Part shown: piece after piece, positions 5,587 to 12,500 of the stretch
Layout of the letters: each line of letters starts with the position of its first letter
How positions within the stretch are numbered: position 1 is the first letter of the stretch
Source: Clostridia bacterium
Lineage (GTDB): Bacteria; Bacillota; Clostridia; Oscillospirales; RGIG577
NCBI GenBank assembly: GCA_017419325.1
Contig: JAFOLN010000166.1
Coordinates: forward strand, 1-12,501
Direction of reading: 5' to 3'
DNA: 12,501 bases
The notes under the pieces: generated by a model
What the model saw: only the letters and a program-made list of their open reading frames with translations
The model's database searches: none
What the model was told of the DNA's origin: nothing
Made by a program: the position numbers and the translations under genes

Positions 5587-7812
5587 TTGAATAATATACT
5601 GCTTGTAACGATGAGCCTTGATATAGGCGGTGCGGAGACACATTTCATAGAGCTGGCCTGCGCCCTGAAGCGGCGGGGGTACAATGTGGTCTGCGCGTCG
5701 AGAGGCGGTTCGTATGTGAGCGTGCTTGAAGCGGCGGACATAAAGCATTACAGGGTGCCTCTCACGAGCAAGCATCCCTCGAGCCTCCTTGAGGCTTACA
5801 GGACGCTTGAAAAAATAGCCGCGGACGAAAAAATAGATATAGTCCACGCACACGCGAGGATACCCGCGTTCATCTGCCACTTTTTATGCAAAAAGAAGAA
5901 CATCGTCTTTGTTACGACGGCCCACGGCGCATATTTCACCGGCACGGGCTTGAAATACGTAACGCGGTGGGGCCAGAAGACGCTTGCGGTGAGCGAGGAC
6001 ATAAAGAAATACCTTCTTGACAATTACAAGCTGTCGGAAAACGACATAACCGTTACGATAAACGGCATAAATTCCGAGCGTTTCGCTCCGGGCGATGCCG
6101 ACGAAAGCGTATATGAGGAGCTGGGCGTGCCCCGGGGCGGGAAGAACATCGTATATCTCGGCCGCATAAACTTCGACAGCGGCGAGTATGCCTTTAAACT
6201 TGCGCGCCTTGCGCCGAAGATACTCGAGCGCGAGCCCGACGCGAACATCGTCATAATAGGCGCGGGCGACAGGCTCGATGAGCTTTCGGGGGAGGCCGAG
6301 GCGATAAACGCCGCCCTTCCGAGAAAGGCCGTCTTTCTTACGGGCGCGCGCACTGACATTGACCGCCTCCTTCGCATGGCGTCCCTTGTGGTGGCCGTGT
6401 CGAGAGCGGCGCTGGAGGCCATGAGCTGCGAAAAGCGGGTGCTTCTTGCGAGCGACTTCGGATATATGGGGCTTTACGACGACACGATAAAGGAAGCCTG
6501 CATAAACAACAACTTCACCTGCCGCGGCTTTGAGAAGCCGTCGGACGATGTGTTCCTTCGCGACGTCCTCACCGCGCTGTCGGAGGACGCGGCCGTGTCC
6601 GCGCCCATACTTTCGGCGGGACGCGCCTTTGTGAAGGAGCGCTATTCCATCGAGCGCATGACGGACGATGCGGTGAACGTATACGAAAAGGTGAAGGGGC
6701 GCTCCTACGGGAAGAAGTACGATTTTCTCATCCTCGGATACTACGGCTTCAACAACAGCGGCGACGACGCGCTGCTTGACGCCGTTATACAGAATTTGCT
6801 CAGCATACAGCCGGGGCTGTCGCTGTGCGTGCTGTCGAATATGTCCATGAAGCTGAGAAAAGAGGAGAACATCGACTTTTTCGACCGCTTCAATATAATA
6901 AGCGTCATACGCACGCTCAGACGTTCGGAGACGCTCATATACGGCGGCGGCAATCTGATACAGGACGTTACGAGCACAAAATCCCTCATATATTATGTGT
7001 CGGTGCTCTTCTGCGCGCAGATGATAGGCGCGAAGACCATGCTCTATTCAAACGGCGTGGGCCCCGTGAACAAGAGCTTCAACAGATACATTGTAAAGAA
7101 GATAGTAAACAATGTGGACGTTATCACATTGAGGGAGAGCATATCCCACAGGTTCTTAAACGAGATAGGCGTTACGAAGCCCGACATATACGAAACGGCG
7201 GACATAACGCTGACCATAGACCTGCCCGCCCCGGAGCGCATCGACGCGATACTGAGCCGCGAGAACATCCCCGCAAATGAAAGGTTCATCTGCGTATCGG
7301 TGCGCGGCTGGAAGAACAATCCGCCCGCCTTCGAGGCCGACCTTGCCCGCGCGCTTGACACCATATACGCGGCGCGGGGACTCAGGACCCTGTTCATCCC
7401 GTTCCATGAGCCCTACGACCGTGAGATATCGAAGCGGGTGGCGTCGCTTATGAAAACGGATGCTTTTATCGTGTCGGGACGCTACAACGCGCAGGACATC
7501 ATCGGCGTCATATCGAGAAGCGAGCTTGTGCTTGGCATGCGCCTTCATTCGCTCATATTCGGCACGGCGGCGGGAGTGCGCCTCTGCGGCATCGTATACG
7601 ATGAAAAGGTGAGGGGCTTTCTCGACAGCGTACACGTTTCCGACTTCGTAAACATCGAGGACGCCACATTCGTGAGCCTCTCCGATGCGCTTTCGGTGGC
7701 GCTTGACAGACCCATGACGGCGGCGCTGAAGGAGTCATACGCGCATCTTAAGGAGAAAGCGCTTTTAAACAGCAGATATGCCATTGAGCTTTTGGAGAGA
7801 AAGAATTATTGA
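5587..7812 (+). CDS. Fusion: GT4-type glycosyltransferase + CsaB-type polysaccharide pyruvyl transferase
   Basis: 741 residues from a TTG start at 5587, chosen because GAGGTG (5575-5580) lies 6 bases before it and MNNILLVTMSLDIGGAETHF is a normal GT4 beginning. The in-frame ATG 5536 has no Shine-Dalgarno. Residues 1 to about 375 are a GT-B fold glycosyltransferase: GGAETHFIELA, IVHAHARIPA, TTAHG, NGINSERF, and LEAMSCEKRVLL, where the first Glu of the usual EX7E motif appears to be Val. Residues about 379-741 match CsaB: GYYGFNNSGDDALLDAVI, YGGGNLIQDVTSTKSLIYY, SNGVGP, FIPFHEPYD and GMRLHSLIF. CsaB enzymes add pyruvate ketals to cell-wall polysaccharide, which anchors SLH-domain proteins. One chain could make a glycan and then pyruvylate it; the sugar acceptor is unknown. 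No membrane span is evident, so it is probably cytoplasmic. ruvX follows 13 bases later. Confidence 0.9.
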   Translation: MNNILLVTMSLDIGGAETHFIELACALKRRGYNVVCASRGGSYVSVLEAADIKHYRVPLTSKHPSSLLEAYRTLEKIAADEKIDIVHAHARIPAFICHFLCKKKNIVFVTTAHGAYFTGTGLKYVTRWGQKTLAVSEDIKKYLLDNYKLSENDITVTINGINSERFAPGDADESVYEELGVPRGGKNIVYLGRINFDSGEYAFKLARLAPKILEREPDANIVIIGAGDRLDELSGEAEAINAALPRKAVFLTGARTDIDRLLRMASLVVAVSRAALEAMSCEKRVLLASDFGYMGLYDDTIKEACINNNFTCRGFEKPSDDVFLRDVLTALSEDAAVSAPILSAGRAFVKERYSIERMTDDAVNVYEKVKGRSYGKKYDFLILGYYGFNNSGDDALLDAVIQNLLSIQPGLSLCVLSNMSMKLRKEENIDFFDRFNIISVIRTLRRSETLIYGGGNLIQDVTSTKSLIYYVSVLFCAQMIGAKTMLYSNGVGPVNKSFNRYIVKKIVNNVDVITLRESISHRFLNEIGVTKPDIYETADITLTIDLPAPERIDAILSRENIPANERFICVSVRGWKNNPPAFEADLARALDTIYAARGLRTLFIPFHEPYDREISKRVASLMKTDAFIVSGRYNAQDIIGVISRSELVLGMRLHSLIFGTAAGVRLCGIVYDEKVRGFLDSVHVSDFVNIEDATFVSLSDALSVALDRPMTAALKESYAHLKEKALLNSRYAIELLERKNY

Positions 7813-7825
7813 CGGAGGCAGGCCA

Positions 7826-8263
7826 ATGAAAAGAATACTCGGCATAGACTACGGCGACGCCCGCACCGGCTTTGCCGTGTCCGACCCCATGCAGATAATA
7901 GCCAACGCCGTCGGGACGTTAAGCGAGCGAAACGCCGACCGCGTGATCGACGAGATAGAGAAGCGCGCCCTCGAGTTCGACGTGGAGCGCATCGTTTTAG
8001 GCTATCCGAAGAACATGAACAATACGATAGGCGAGAGGGCGAAAAAGACGGAGGAGTTCGCCGAGAGGCTTCGGGCCCGCCTGCCGGACGTCCCCGTGAC
8101 GCTGTGGGACGAGCGGGGGACGACGAAGAGCGCAATATACGTTCTGAACGAGGCGAACGTGCGAAACAAAAAGCGAAAAAAAGCCGTCGATACGGTGGCG
8201 GCGGTGATAATACTTCAGTCGTACCTCGACTTCGCGGGAGGCACGAGATCCGCGGAGACTTAA
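7826..8263 (+). CDS. ruvX: Putative pre-16S rRNA nuclease / Holliday junction resolvase-like RuvX (YqgF)
   Basis: 145 residues, typical of the family (about 135-150). The RNase H-like fold is marked by GIDYGDARTGFAVSDP (first catalytic Asp), VLGYPKNMNNTIGERA (the usual GxPxxxxG segment with a substitution), LWDERGTTKSA (conserved DER) and KKAVDTVAAVIILQSYLD (C-terminal Asp). Family members were named as Holliday-junction resolvase-like; the E. coli member YqgF takes part in 16S rRNA 5'-end maturation. ATG 7826 is chosen over an upstream in-frame ATG (7778) because GGAGG lies 7 bases before it and the upstream one is inside the preceding gene. It is the second gene of the unit with the fusion enzyme and ends at a strong terminator. 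Confidence 0.95.
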   Translation: MKRILGIDYGDARTGFAVSDPMQIIANAVGTLSERNADRVIDEIEKRALEFDVERIVLGYPKNMNNTIGERAKKTEEFAERLRARLPDVPVTLWDERGTTKSAIYVLNEANVRNKKRKKAVDTVAAVIILQSYLDFAGGTRSAET

Positions 8264-8291
8264 ACGCACCGCGACAATAAAAATGAATCAT

Positions 8292-8335
8292 AAAGAGACC
8301 GTCGGCGGCATATCATTGCCGCCGACGGTCTCTTT
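8292..8335. terminator. Bidirectional terminator between ruvX (+) and the first MFS gene (-)
   Basis: A perfect 19-bp stem (8292-8310 with 8317-8335) has a 6-base loop. It is followed by TTTT on the plus strand and by TTTATGATTCATTTTT on the minus strand. It lies 28 bases after the ruvX stop codon and 54 bases after the MFS stop codon. Confidence 0.9.
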
Positions 8336-8341
8336 TGAGAA

Positions 8342-8353
8342 ACGCTTATTATA
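8342..8353. repeat. 12-bp element ACGCTTATTATA, 3' flank of MFS paralogue 1
   Basis: The plus strand reads ACGCTTATTATA, identical to 10094-10105 and 12034-12045. It lies between the terminator stem (ends 8335) and the MFS stop codon, the same arrangement as for the other two copies. Confidence 0.75.
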
Positions 8354-8389
8354 CAAACGAATCATCCGTTTTAAACTGTGTTGAACAAA

Positions 8390-9724
8390 TTATTTTGCTT
8401 CATGCTGTGCAGCCAGCGTGCCTTCCTTCTTTGCAACGATTGCATAGATGTTGCCGTAGCGCTTCTTGTTGACGAGAAGTGCGAGAGCAAGAAGTACGGG
8501 GTGGATGAGCATGATGAGCTGGAACTTGCCGGCGAGAACGGACATACCCGGAACGGAAGGATCCCACGCGAGGATCTTCGGACCTAAGAACGCAACGAAT
8601 ATCGTTACGCAAACACGTTCCATTGTGGTGTATACGCCCATTGCGGTACCGGCACGCGGACCCGAAACCTCGGGGAGCTGAAGCATAAGTACCTTAGGAG
8701 CAGGCAGGCAGCAGCCGTACATAAGACCGGATATTGCCATGGATGCGCATGCCCATGCGTAGTTGTATGCCATCCAGCCTGTGGATGCGACGCACACTGC
8801 AACGATGGCGGTGAATATTGCGGCGATCTGCCAGTATTTCTGGATTCCGAGCCGTGCAAAAACAAGGGGAACGAGAGTATATGCGCACATCGATACGCAG
8901 TTGGAGAACGCAGGCACCGTACCTGATACGGACGGGTCGAGGCCCCATCCCGGGTCGGTCTGATAGATGTAGTTCTGGTATGCCATGAGTGCATATACCA
9001 TGCCGAGGAAGCATCCGTTTGCCAGAGCGTAGATCCAAACGCCCGGGGTGGATGCAACACCCTTGATGTTCTTGCCGAATGTAAGGTCGTCCTTTGTAAG
9101 TATTGCGGACTCCAGCGCCGCGTCCTCGCTCTTTCTGTCCTTAACGAGGAACATGGAAACGATGAAGATGCAGACCATAAGTACGCCCGTTGTGATGAAC
9201 ATGACCTTCCAGCCGCCGATAGCCATCGCTATCTTGTAGCCCGCAAGGTTCGCAACGAGCTGGCCGCAGGGGCTTGCGGAGGTGAGAACGCCGTTCGCAA
9301 GAGCTATCTGCTTGCCGTCGAACCACAGCGAAACGAGCTTTATTACCGTGGGGATGTAGAATGCGCTCAATACGCCGTAAACTATCATCAGCGCAAAGAA
9401 GAACGTAAAGCCCGTTGCAAAGCCTCTTAATATGAACGATATCGCAACGAGGATTATTTCGACCATGAACAGCTTCTTAACGCTGAACTTGTCGAGGAAG
9501 ATGCCGGCTACGAAAACGAACCATATCATCGCGCCGAACATTGCCGATGAAATGAGCGTCGCCTGAGCCGGATCCCATCCCATGTCCGCAACCATTACGC
9601 CGAGGACAACGTTGAAGAACTGATTTGTAAAGCCCAGTCCTACGAAGTAGAACAGGAATATACATATCAGCACACGCCATTTTGTATTGTTGCTGACGCC
9701 TTTTGAAGCAATAGCTTCTGACAT
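8390..9724 (-). CDS. MFS transporter, paralogue 1
   Basis: 444 residues with about 12 hydrophobic spans, normal for the Major Facilitator Superfamily. The N-terminus MSEAIASKGVSNNTKW is cytoplasmic. A motif-A-like loop between spans 2 and 3 reads GIFLDKFSVKK (about 74-84). A charged central loop (about 195-228, VKDRKSEDAALESAILTKDD) separates the two halves. PAPKVLMLQLPEVSGPRAGT (about 341-360) marks the second half. It moves a small solute across the cytoplasmic membrane, but the substrate cannot be read from sequence; an organic-anion carrier is one possibility. AAGGA lies 6 bases before ATG 9724. It has its own consensus promoter and terminator, so it is monocistronic. It is closely related to the two upstream paralogues. 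Confidence 0.9.
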   Translation of the reverse strand: MSEAIASKGVSNNTKWRVLICIFLFYFVGLGFTNQFFNVVLGVMVADMGWDPAQATLISSAMFGAMIWFVFVAGIFLDKFSVKKLFMVEIILVAISFILRGFATGFTFFFALMIVYGVLSAFYIPTVIKLVSLWFDGKQIALANGVLTSASPCGQLVANLAGYKIAMAIGGWKVMFITTGVLMVCIFIVSMFLVKDRKSEDAALESAILTKDDLTFGKNIKGVASTPGVWIYALANGCFLGMVYALMAYQNYIYQTDPGWGLDPSVSGTVPAFSNCVSMCAYTLVPLVFARLGIQKYWQIAAIFTAIVAVCVASTGWMAYNYAWACASMAISGLMYGCCLPAPKVLMLQLPEVSGPRAGTAMGVYTTMERVCVTIFVAFLGPKILAWDPSVPGMSVLAGKFQLIMLIHPVLLALALLVNKKRYGNIYAIVAKKEGTLAAQHEAK

Positions 9725-9756
9725 AAAATTCCTTCCCTATAACTTAATTTTTTATG

Positions 9757-9778
9757 ATAAGCGCAGCCGTGCGCTTAT
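9757..9778 (-). promoter_or_regulatory. Leader hairpin of MFS paralogue 1
   Basis: A perfect 9-bp inverted repeat, ATAAGCGCA (9757-9765) with TGCGCTTAT (9770-9778), has a 4-base loop and lies in the ~100-base untranslated leader, about 30 bases before the start codon. It has no T run long enough for a clear terminator. On the plus strand its left arm sits inside TATGATAAGCGC, a 10-of-12 match to the inverse of the repeated 12-mer. It could be an operator or an mRNA structure. Confidence 0.5.
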
Positions 9779-9833
9779 ATACGCTTTATAAAAAACACAT
9801 AATATAGCAAGAGATTAGTCCTTTATATAATCT

Positions 9834-9862
9834 ACTATACGCGTGAAGAAAGAGAATGTCAA
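9834..9862 (-). promoter_or_regulatory. Sigma-A consensus promoter of MFS paralogue 1
   Basis: The minus strand reads TTGACA (9862-9857), a 17-base spacer, then TATAGT (9839-9834). The predicted start is near 9827, giving a leader of about 100 bases. The block CCTATTGACAT is shared with the promoter of paralogue 2. Confidence 0.88.
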
Positions 9863-10044
9863 TAGGCACATATGCATATTTCACAAAAAGTGATTGTTAA
9901 AACATAAACAAAATGGTAAAAGTGACTAAAGCGCATACGAAGGCGGCAAAAGCCTCGTAAAAACGGAGGCGGAAAAGCAAAAAGTCATACCTTTCGGCGA
10001 TGAATAAATGCCCGGGGGCAAAAGCGGCCGGAGGGCGCTGTGAC
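9863..10044. other. Intergenic stretch without a gene
   Basis: Between the promoter of MFS paralogue 1 and the terminator of paralogue 2, no open frame with a ribosome-binding site, RNA gene or further promoter was seen. Just upstream of the -35, the minus strand has TGTGAAATATGCATATGTG, partly similar to the sequence in front of the paralogue 2 promoter. Confidence 0.5.
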
Positions 10045-10078
10045 AAAAGAAAAACTGCGGCGAATAAACCGCCGCAGT
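10045..10078 (-). terminator. Terminator of MFS paralogue 2
   Basis: An 8-bp GC stem, CTGCGGCG (10055-10062) with CGCCGCAG (10070-10077), plus one A-T pair, has a 7-base loop. On the minus strand it is followed by TTTTTCTTTT. It lies about 60 bases beyond the stop codon. Confidence 0.88.
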
Positions 10079-10084
10079 CTTCTT

Positions 10085-10141
10085 TTTTGTAGAACGCTTA
10101 TTATATCAATGCTTTCATGCAATCTTTTTGATAGAAGCCTT
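10085..10141. repeat. 57-bp direct repeat, copy A (3' flank of MFS paralogue 2)
   Basis: Identical over 57 bases to 12025-12081. It runs from between the terminator hairpin and the gene up to the stop codon, and contains the 12-mer ACGCTTATTATA (10094-10105). Non-coding identity of this length beside diverged coding sequence suggests recent tandem duplication, gene conversion or a constrained 3' untranslated element. Confidence 0.9.
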
Positions 10142-11481
10142 TACTGCTGCTGAGCTTCATGCTGTGCAGCAAGAGTACCTTCTCTCTTTGCAACGTGTGC
10201 GAAGATGTTGCCGTAGCGCTTCTTGTTGATGAGAAGAGCGAGGGCAAGGAGTATCGGCTGGATGTACATAAGAGCCTGAATCTTACCAACGAACGGGGAC
10301 ATACCCGGAACGGAAGGATCCCAAGCAAGTACCTTCGGGCCGATGATTGCAACGAATACAACAACGCATACGCGCTCTATCGTGGTGTAGATACCGATTG
10401 CGGTACCGGCACGCGGACCGGAAACCTCGGGGAGCTGCAGAAGGAGAACCTTCGGAGCCGGGAGGCAGCAGCCGTATAAGAGACCGGACGTTGCCATTGC
10501 AACACATGCAAATACATAGCTGTATGCGAACCACTGTGCGGTAACGAGGGTGATGGCGCCGATAGCGCAGAATATAGCCGCAACGCCCCACCATTTCTGA
10601 ATTCCAAGTCTTGCAAATACCAATGGAACAAGTACGTAGCAGCACATTGATACGCAGTTGGAGAATGCCGGGATGGTGCCTGATACCGTAGGATCAAGTC
10701 CCCATCCGGGGTCGTTCTGGTATACATAGTTCTGGAACGCCATGATAGCATAAACGAAGCCTACGAAGAAGCCGTTTGCCAGACAGTATACCCATACGCC
10801 GGGCGTAGAAGCAACGCCCTTGATGTTCTTTGCGAAGGAAAGGTCGTCCTTTGTAAGTATTGCGGACTCGAGGGCTGCATCCTCGCTCTTTCTGTCCTTT
10901 ACAAGGAAGATAGCGATAACTGCAACGACCAGAACGAGAACACCTGTTACGATGTACATAACCTTCCATCCGCCGATAGCCAGAGCCAGCTTAAAGCCGA
11001 CGGTGTTTGCAACAAGCTGACCTGCCGGGCTGCCGCAGGTAAGTATACCGTTTGCAAGGGCGATCTGCTTGCCGTCGAACCAAAGGGAGATGAGCTTAAC
11101 GCAGGTCGGAATGTAGAATGCGCTGAGCACACCGTAGAGGATCATCAGTGCATAGAAGAATGCGAAGCCCGTTGCAAAACCTCTTAAGGCAAAAAGGATA
11201 CCTACGAGGAATATCTCAACGACGAACATTTTCTTTACGCTGAACTTGTCGAGCAGGAATCCGGCTACGAAAACGAACCAGATCATGCCGAGGAACATTG
11301 CGTTCGAGATCGCCGCACCCTGAGTTGCATCCCAACCCATGTCTGCGATCATCGGACCGAGGGCAACGTTGAAGAACTGATTTGTAAATCCGAGTCCAAG
11401 GAAGTAGAACAGGAATATACATATCATAACGCGCCATTTGGTGCCATTGCTGACGCCTTTTGAAGCAATCGCTTCTGACAT
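10141..11481 (-). CDS. MFS transporter, paralogue 2
   Basis: 446 residues with about 12 membrane spans. It begins with the same MSEAIASKGVSN as paralogue 1 and aligns with it throughout without large gaps. The motif-A-like loop reads GFLLDKFSVKK, the central loop has VKDRKSEDAALESAILTKDD, and the second half has PAPKVLLLQLPEVSGPRAGT. The C-terminus is GTLAAQHEAQQQ. It is an MFS carrier of the cytoplasmic membrane with unknown substrate, presumably related to that of its neighbours. ATG 11481 is preceded by AAGGAGGG. It has its own promoter (11628-11656), a ~140-base leader, and its own terminator. Paralogue 3 is closer to it than paralogue 1 is, as seen from the shared 3' flank and nearly identical internal stretches. 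Confidence 0.9.
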   Translation of the reverse strand: MSEAIASKGVSNGTKWRVMICIFLFYFLGLGFTNQFFNVALGPMIADMGWDATQGAAISNAMFLGMIWFVFVAGFLLDKFSVKKMFVVEIFLVGILFALRGFATGFAFFYALMILYGVLSAFYIPTCVKLISLWFDGKQIALANGILTCGSPAGQLVANTVGFKLALAIGGWKVMYIVTGVLVLVVAVIAIFLVKDRKSEDAALESAILTKDDLSFAKNIKGVASTPGVWVYCLANGFFVGFVYAIMAFQNYVYQNDPGWGLDPTVSGTIPAFSNCVSMCCYVLVPLVFARLGIQKWWGVAAIFCAIGAITLVTAQWFAYSYVFACVAMATSGLLYGCCLPAPKVLLLQLPEVSGPRAGTAIGIYTTIERVCVVVFVAIIGPKVLAWDPSVPGMSPFVGKIQALMYIQPILLALALLINKKRYGNIFAHVAKREGTLAAQHEAQQQ

Positions 11482-11510
11482 AAAGATTCCCTCCTTAAAA
11501 AATAAAATTG

Positions 11511-11522
11511 TATAATAAGCGT
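11511..11522. repeat. Inverse copy of the 12-bp element in the leader of MFS paralogue 2
   Basis: The plus strand reads TATAATAAGCGT, the exact reverse complement of ACGCTTATTATA found in the 3' flanks of all three MFS genes (8342, 10094, 12034). It lies 30 bases upstream of the start codon inside the predicted 5' untranslated leader, so the two ends of this transcript could pair over 12 bases. Confidence 0.7.
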
Positions 11523-11627
11523 AAACCGCCTACAAACCAATAAAAGCTTTTTTATGCCTTAAACCGTATAAAAAGTAAGTTTTAAAATCCGTAACACTTT
11601 ATTAACAATTATATTAAGGATATGTAT

Positions 11628-11656
11628 AATATACGTTTTTCAAGTAAGGATGTCAA
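11628..11656 (-). promoter_or_regulatory. Sigma-A consensus promoter of MFS paralogue 2
   Basis: The minus strand reads TTGACA (11656-11651), a 17-base spacer, then TATATT (11633-11628). The predicted start is near 11621. CCTATTGACAT is identical to the paralogue 1 promoter, and a GGAAAATATCCA sequence upstream resembles TGAAATATGCA at the same place there. Confidence 0.85.
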
Positions 11657-11988
11657 TAGGTTTTTGGATATTTTCCATAAAAAATGAACGTTAAATATAA
11701 ATCAAATATGCATTTTGACCAAAAGGCTTTTAATAAAAAATGATTATTTTTTTGTCGGATAGTGGAGGTTTTCGCGTCGCCGGAACGGACGAATATGCGA
11801 AAAACCAGTATTTTTGACTGATTTGTAAATATTTTTTATTAGGGGATATGAATTGCATTTTAATATGAAGCAAATCGGCATATCGAAGCGGGGGATATGA
11901 TAAAAAGGCGGGAAAAGGTATGAGAAAGCGGGGGAGATAATACTTTTTTAAGATGAAATCCGGCGTGAAAAATAAAAGATAATAGGAC
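11657..11988. other. AT-rich intergenic stretch without a convincing gene
   Basis: Very AT-rich sequence between the promoter of paralogue 2 and the hairpin after paralogue 3. A 110-codon open frame on the minus strand (11730-12062) overlaps the hairpin and the 57-bp repeat, has no good ribosome-binding site and resembles no known protein, so it is not called. No RNA gene was recognised. Confidence 0.5.
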
Positions 11989-12017
11989 GGCGGCGGCAGA
12001 TCATATCTGCCGCCGCC
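11989..12017 (-). terminator. Hairpin after MFS paralogue 3 (probable terminator)
   Basis: A perfect 13-bp stem (11989-12001 with 12005-12017) made of GGCGGCGGCAGAT and its complement has a 3-base loop. The minus-strand sequence beyond it, TCCTATTATCTTTTATTTTT, is T-rich but not an immediate T run. Its position matches the terminators of the other two copies. Confidence 0.65.
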
Positions 12018-12024
12018 AGGCCTG

Positions 12025-12081
12025 TTTTGTAGAACGCTTATTATATCAATGCTTTCATGCAATCTTTTTGATAGAAGCCTT
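12025..12081. repeat. 57-bp direct repeat, copy B (3' flank of MFS paralogue 3)
   Basis: Identical over 57 bases to 10085-10141, ending at the stop codon of paralogue 3. It contains the 12-mer ACGCTTATTATA at 12034-12045. Confidence 0.9.
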
Positions 12082-12083
12082 AA

Positions 12084-12500
12084 TTATTTGCCTTCATGCT
12101 GTGCAGCCAGAGTGCCTTCCTTCTTTGCAACGTGTGCGAAGATGTTGCCGTAACGCTTCTTGTTAACAAGGAGTGCAAGAGCAAGAAGTATAGGCTGGAT
12201 GTACATAAGCATCTGGATTCTGCCTACGAGCGGGGACATGCCGTATCCAAGGTCGGGGGTCCAGCTGAGGATCTTCGGGCCAACCAGAGCGATGAATACA
12301 ACAACGCATACACGCTCTATAGTGGTGTAGATACCGATTGCGGTACCGGCACGCGGACCGGAAACCTCGGGGAGCTGGAGAAGCAGTACCTTCGGAGCCG
12401 GGAGGCAGCAGCCGTATAAGAGACCGGACGTTGCCATGGAGATGCATGCATAAACGTAGCTGTAGGAGAACCACATGATGGTAACGAGCGTGATTGCGCC
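12084..12500 (-). CDS. MFS transporter, paralogue 3 (C-terminal part only)
   Basis: The frame is open to the right edge of the window, so the N-terminal two thirds and the start are missing. The visible 138 residues begin GAITLVTIMWFSYSY and match paralogue 2 (GAITLVTAQWFAYSY) from about its residue 310 onward. They include PAPKVLLLQLPEVSGPRAGT and the C-terminus KKEGTLAAQHEGK. One local difference is TPDLGYGMSPLVG where paralogue 2 has DPSVPGMSPFVG, a small insertion between the last spans. It ends at TAA 12084-12086. It is part of a tandem array of at least three MFS genes; substrate unknown. The internal ATG at 12476 is not the start. Confidence 0.9.
   Translation of the reverse strand, partial: GAITLVTIMWFSYSYVYACISMATSGLLYGCCLPAPKVLLLQLPEVSGPRAGTAIGIYTTIERVCVVVFIALVGPKILSWTPDLGYGMSPLVGRIQMLMYIQPILLALALLVNKKRYGNIFAHVAKKEGTLAAQHEGK

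Noticed and set aside
6825..7280. 151-codon open frame overlapping the CsaB half in another frame
   Set aside because: The CsaB motifs are continuous in the main frame; the alternative frame has a composition typical of a shadow (His/Arg-rich) and no domain.
7778..7825. Longer ruvX start (16 extra residues)
   Set aside because: It lies inside the preceding coding sequence, and ATG 7826 has GGAGG at proper spacing and gives the normal family N-terminus.
8342..12045. MFS array flanked by a MITE or insertion sequence
   Set aside because: The 12-mer copies are suggestive, but there are no target-site duplications, no long terminal inverted repeats and no transposase in view.
11730..12062. 110-codon open frame on the minus strand in the MFS intergenic region
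   Set aside because: It covers the hairpin and most of the 57-bp repeat, lacks a good Shine-Dalgarno and has the composition of AT-rich non-coding DNA.
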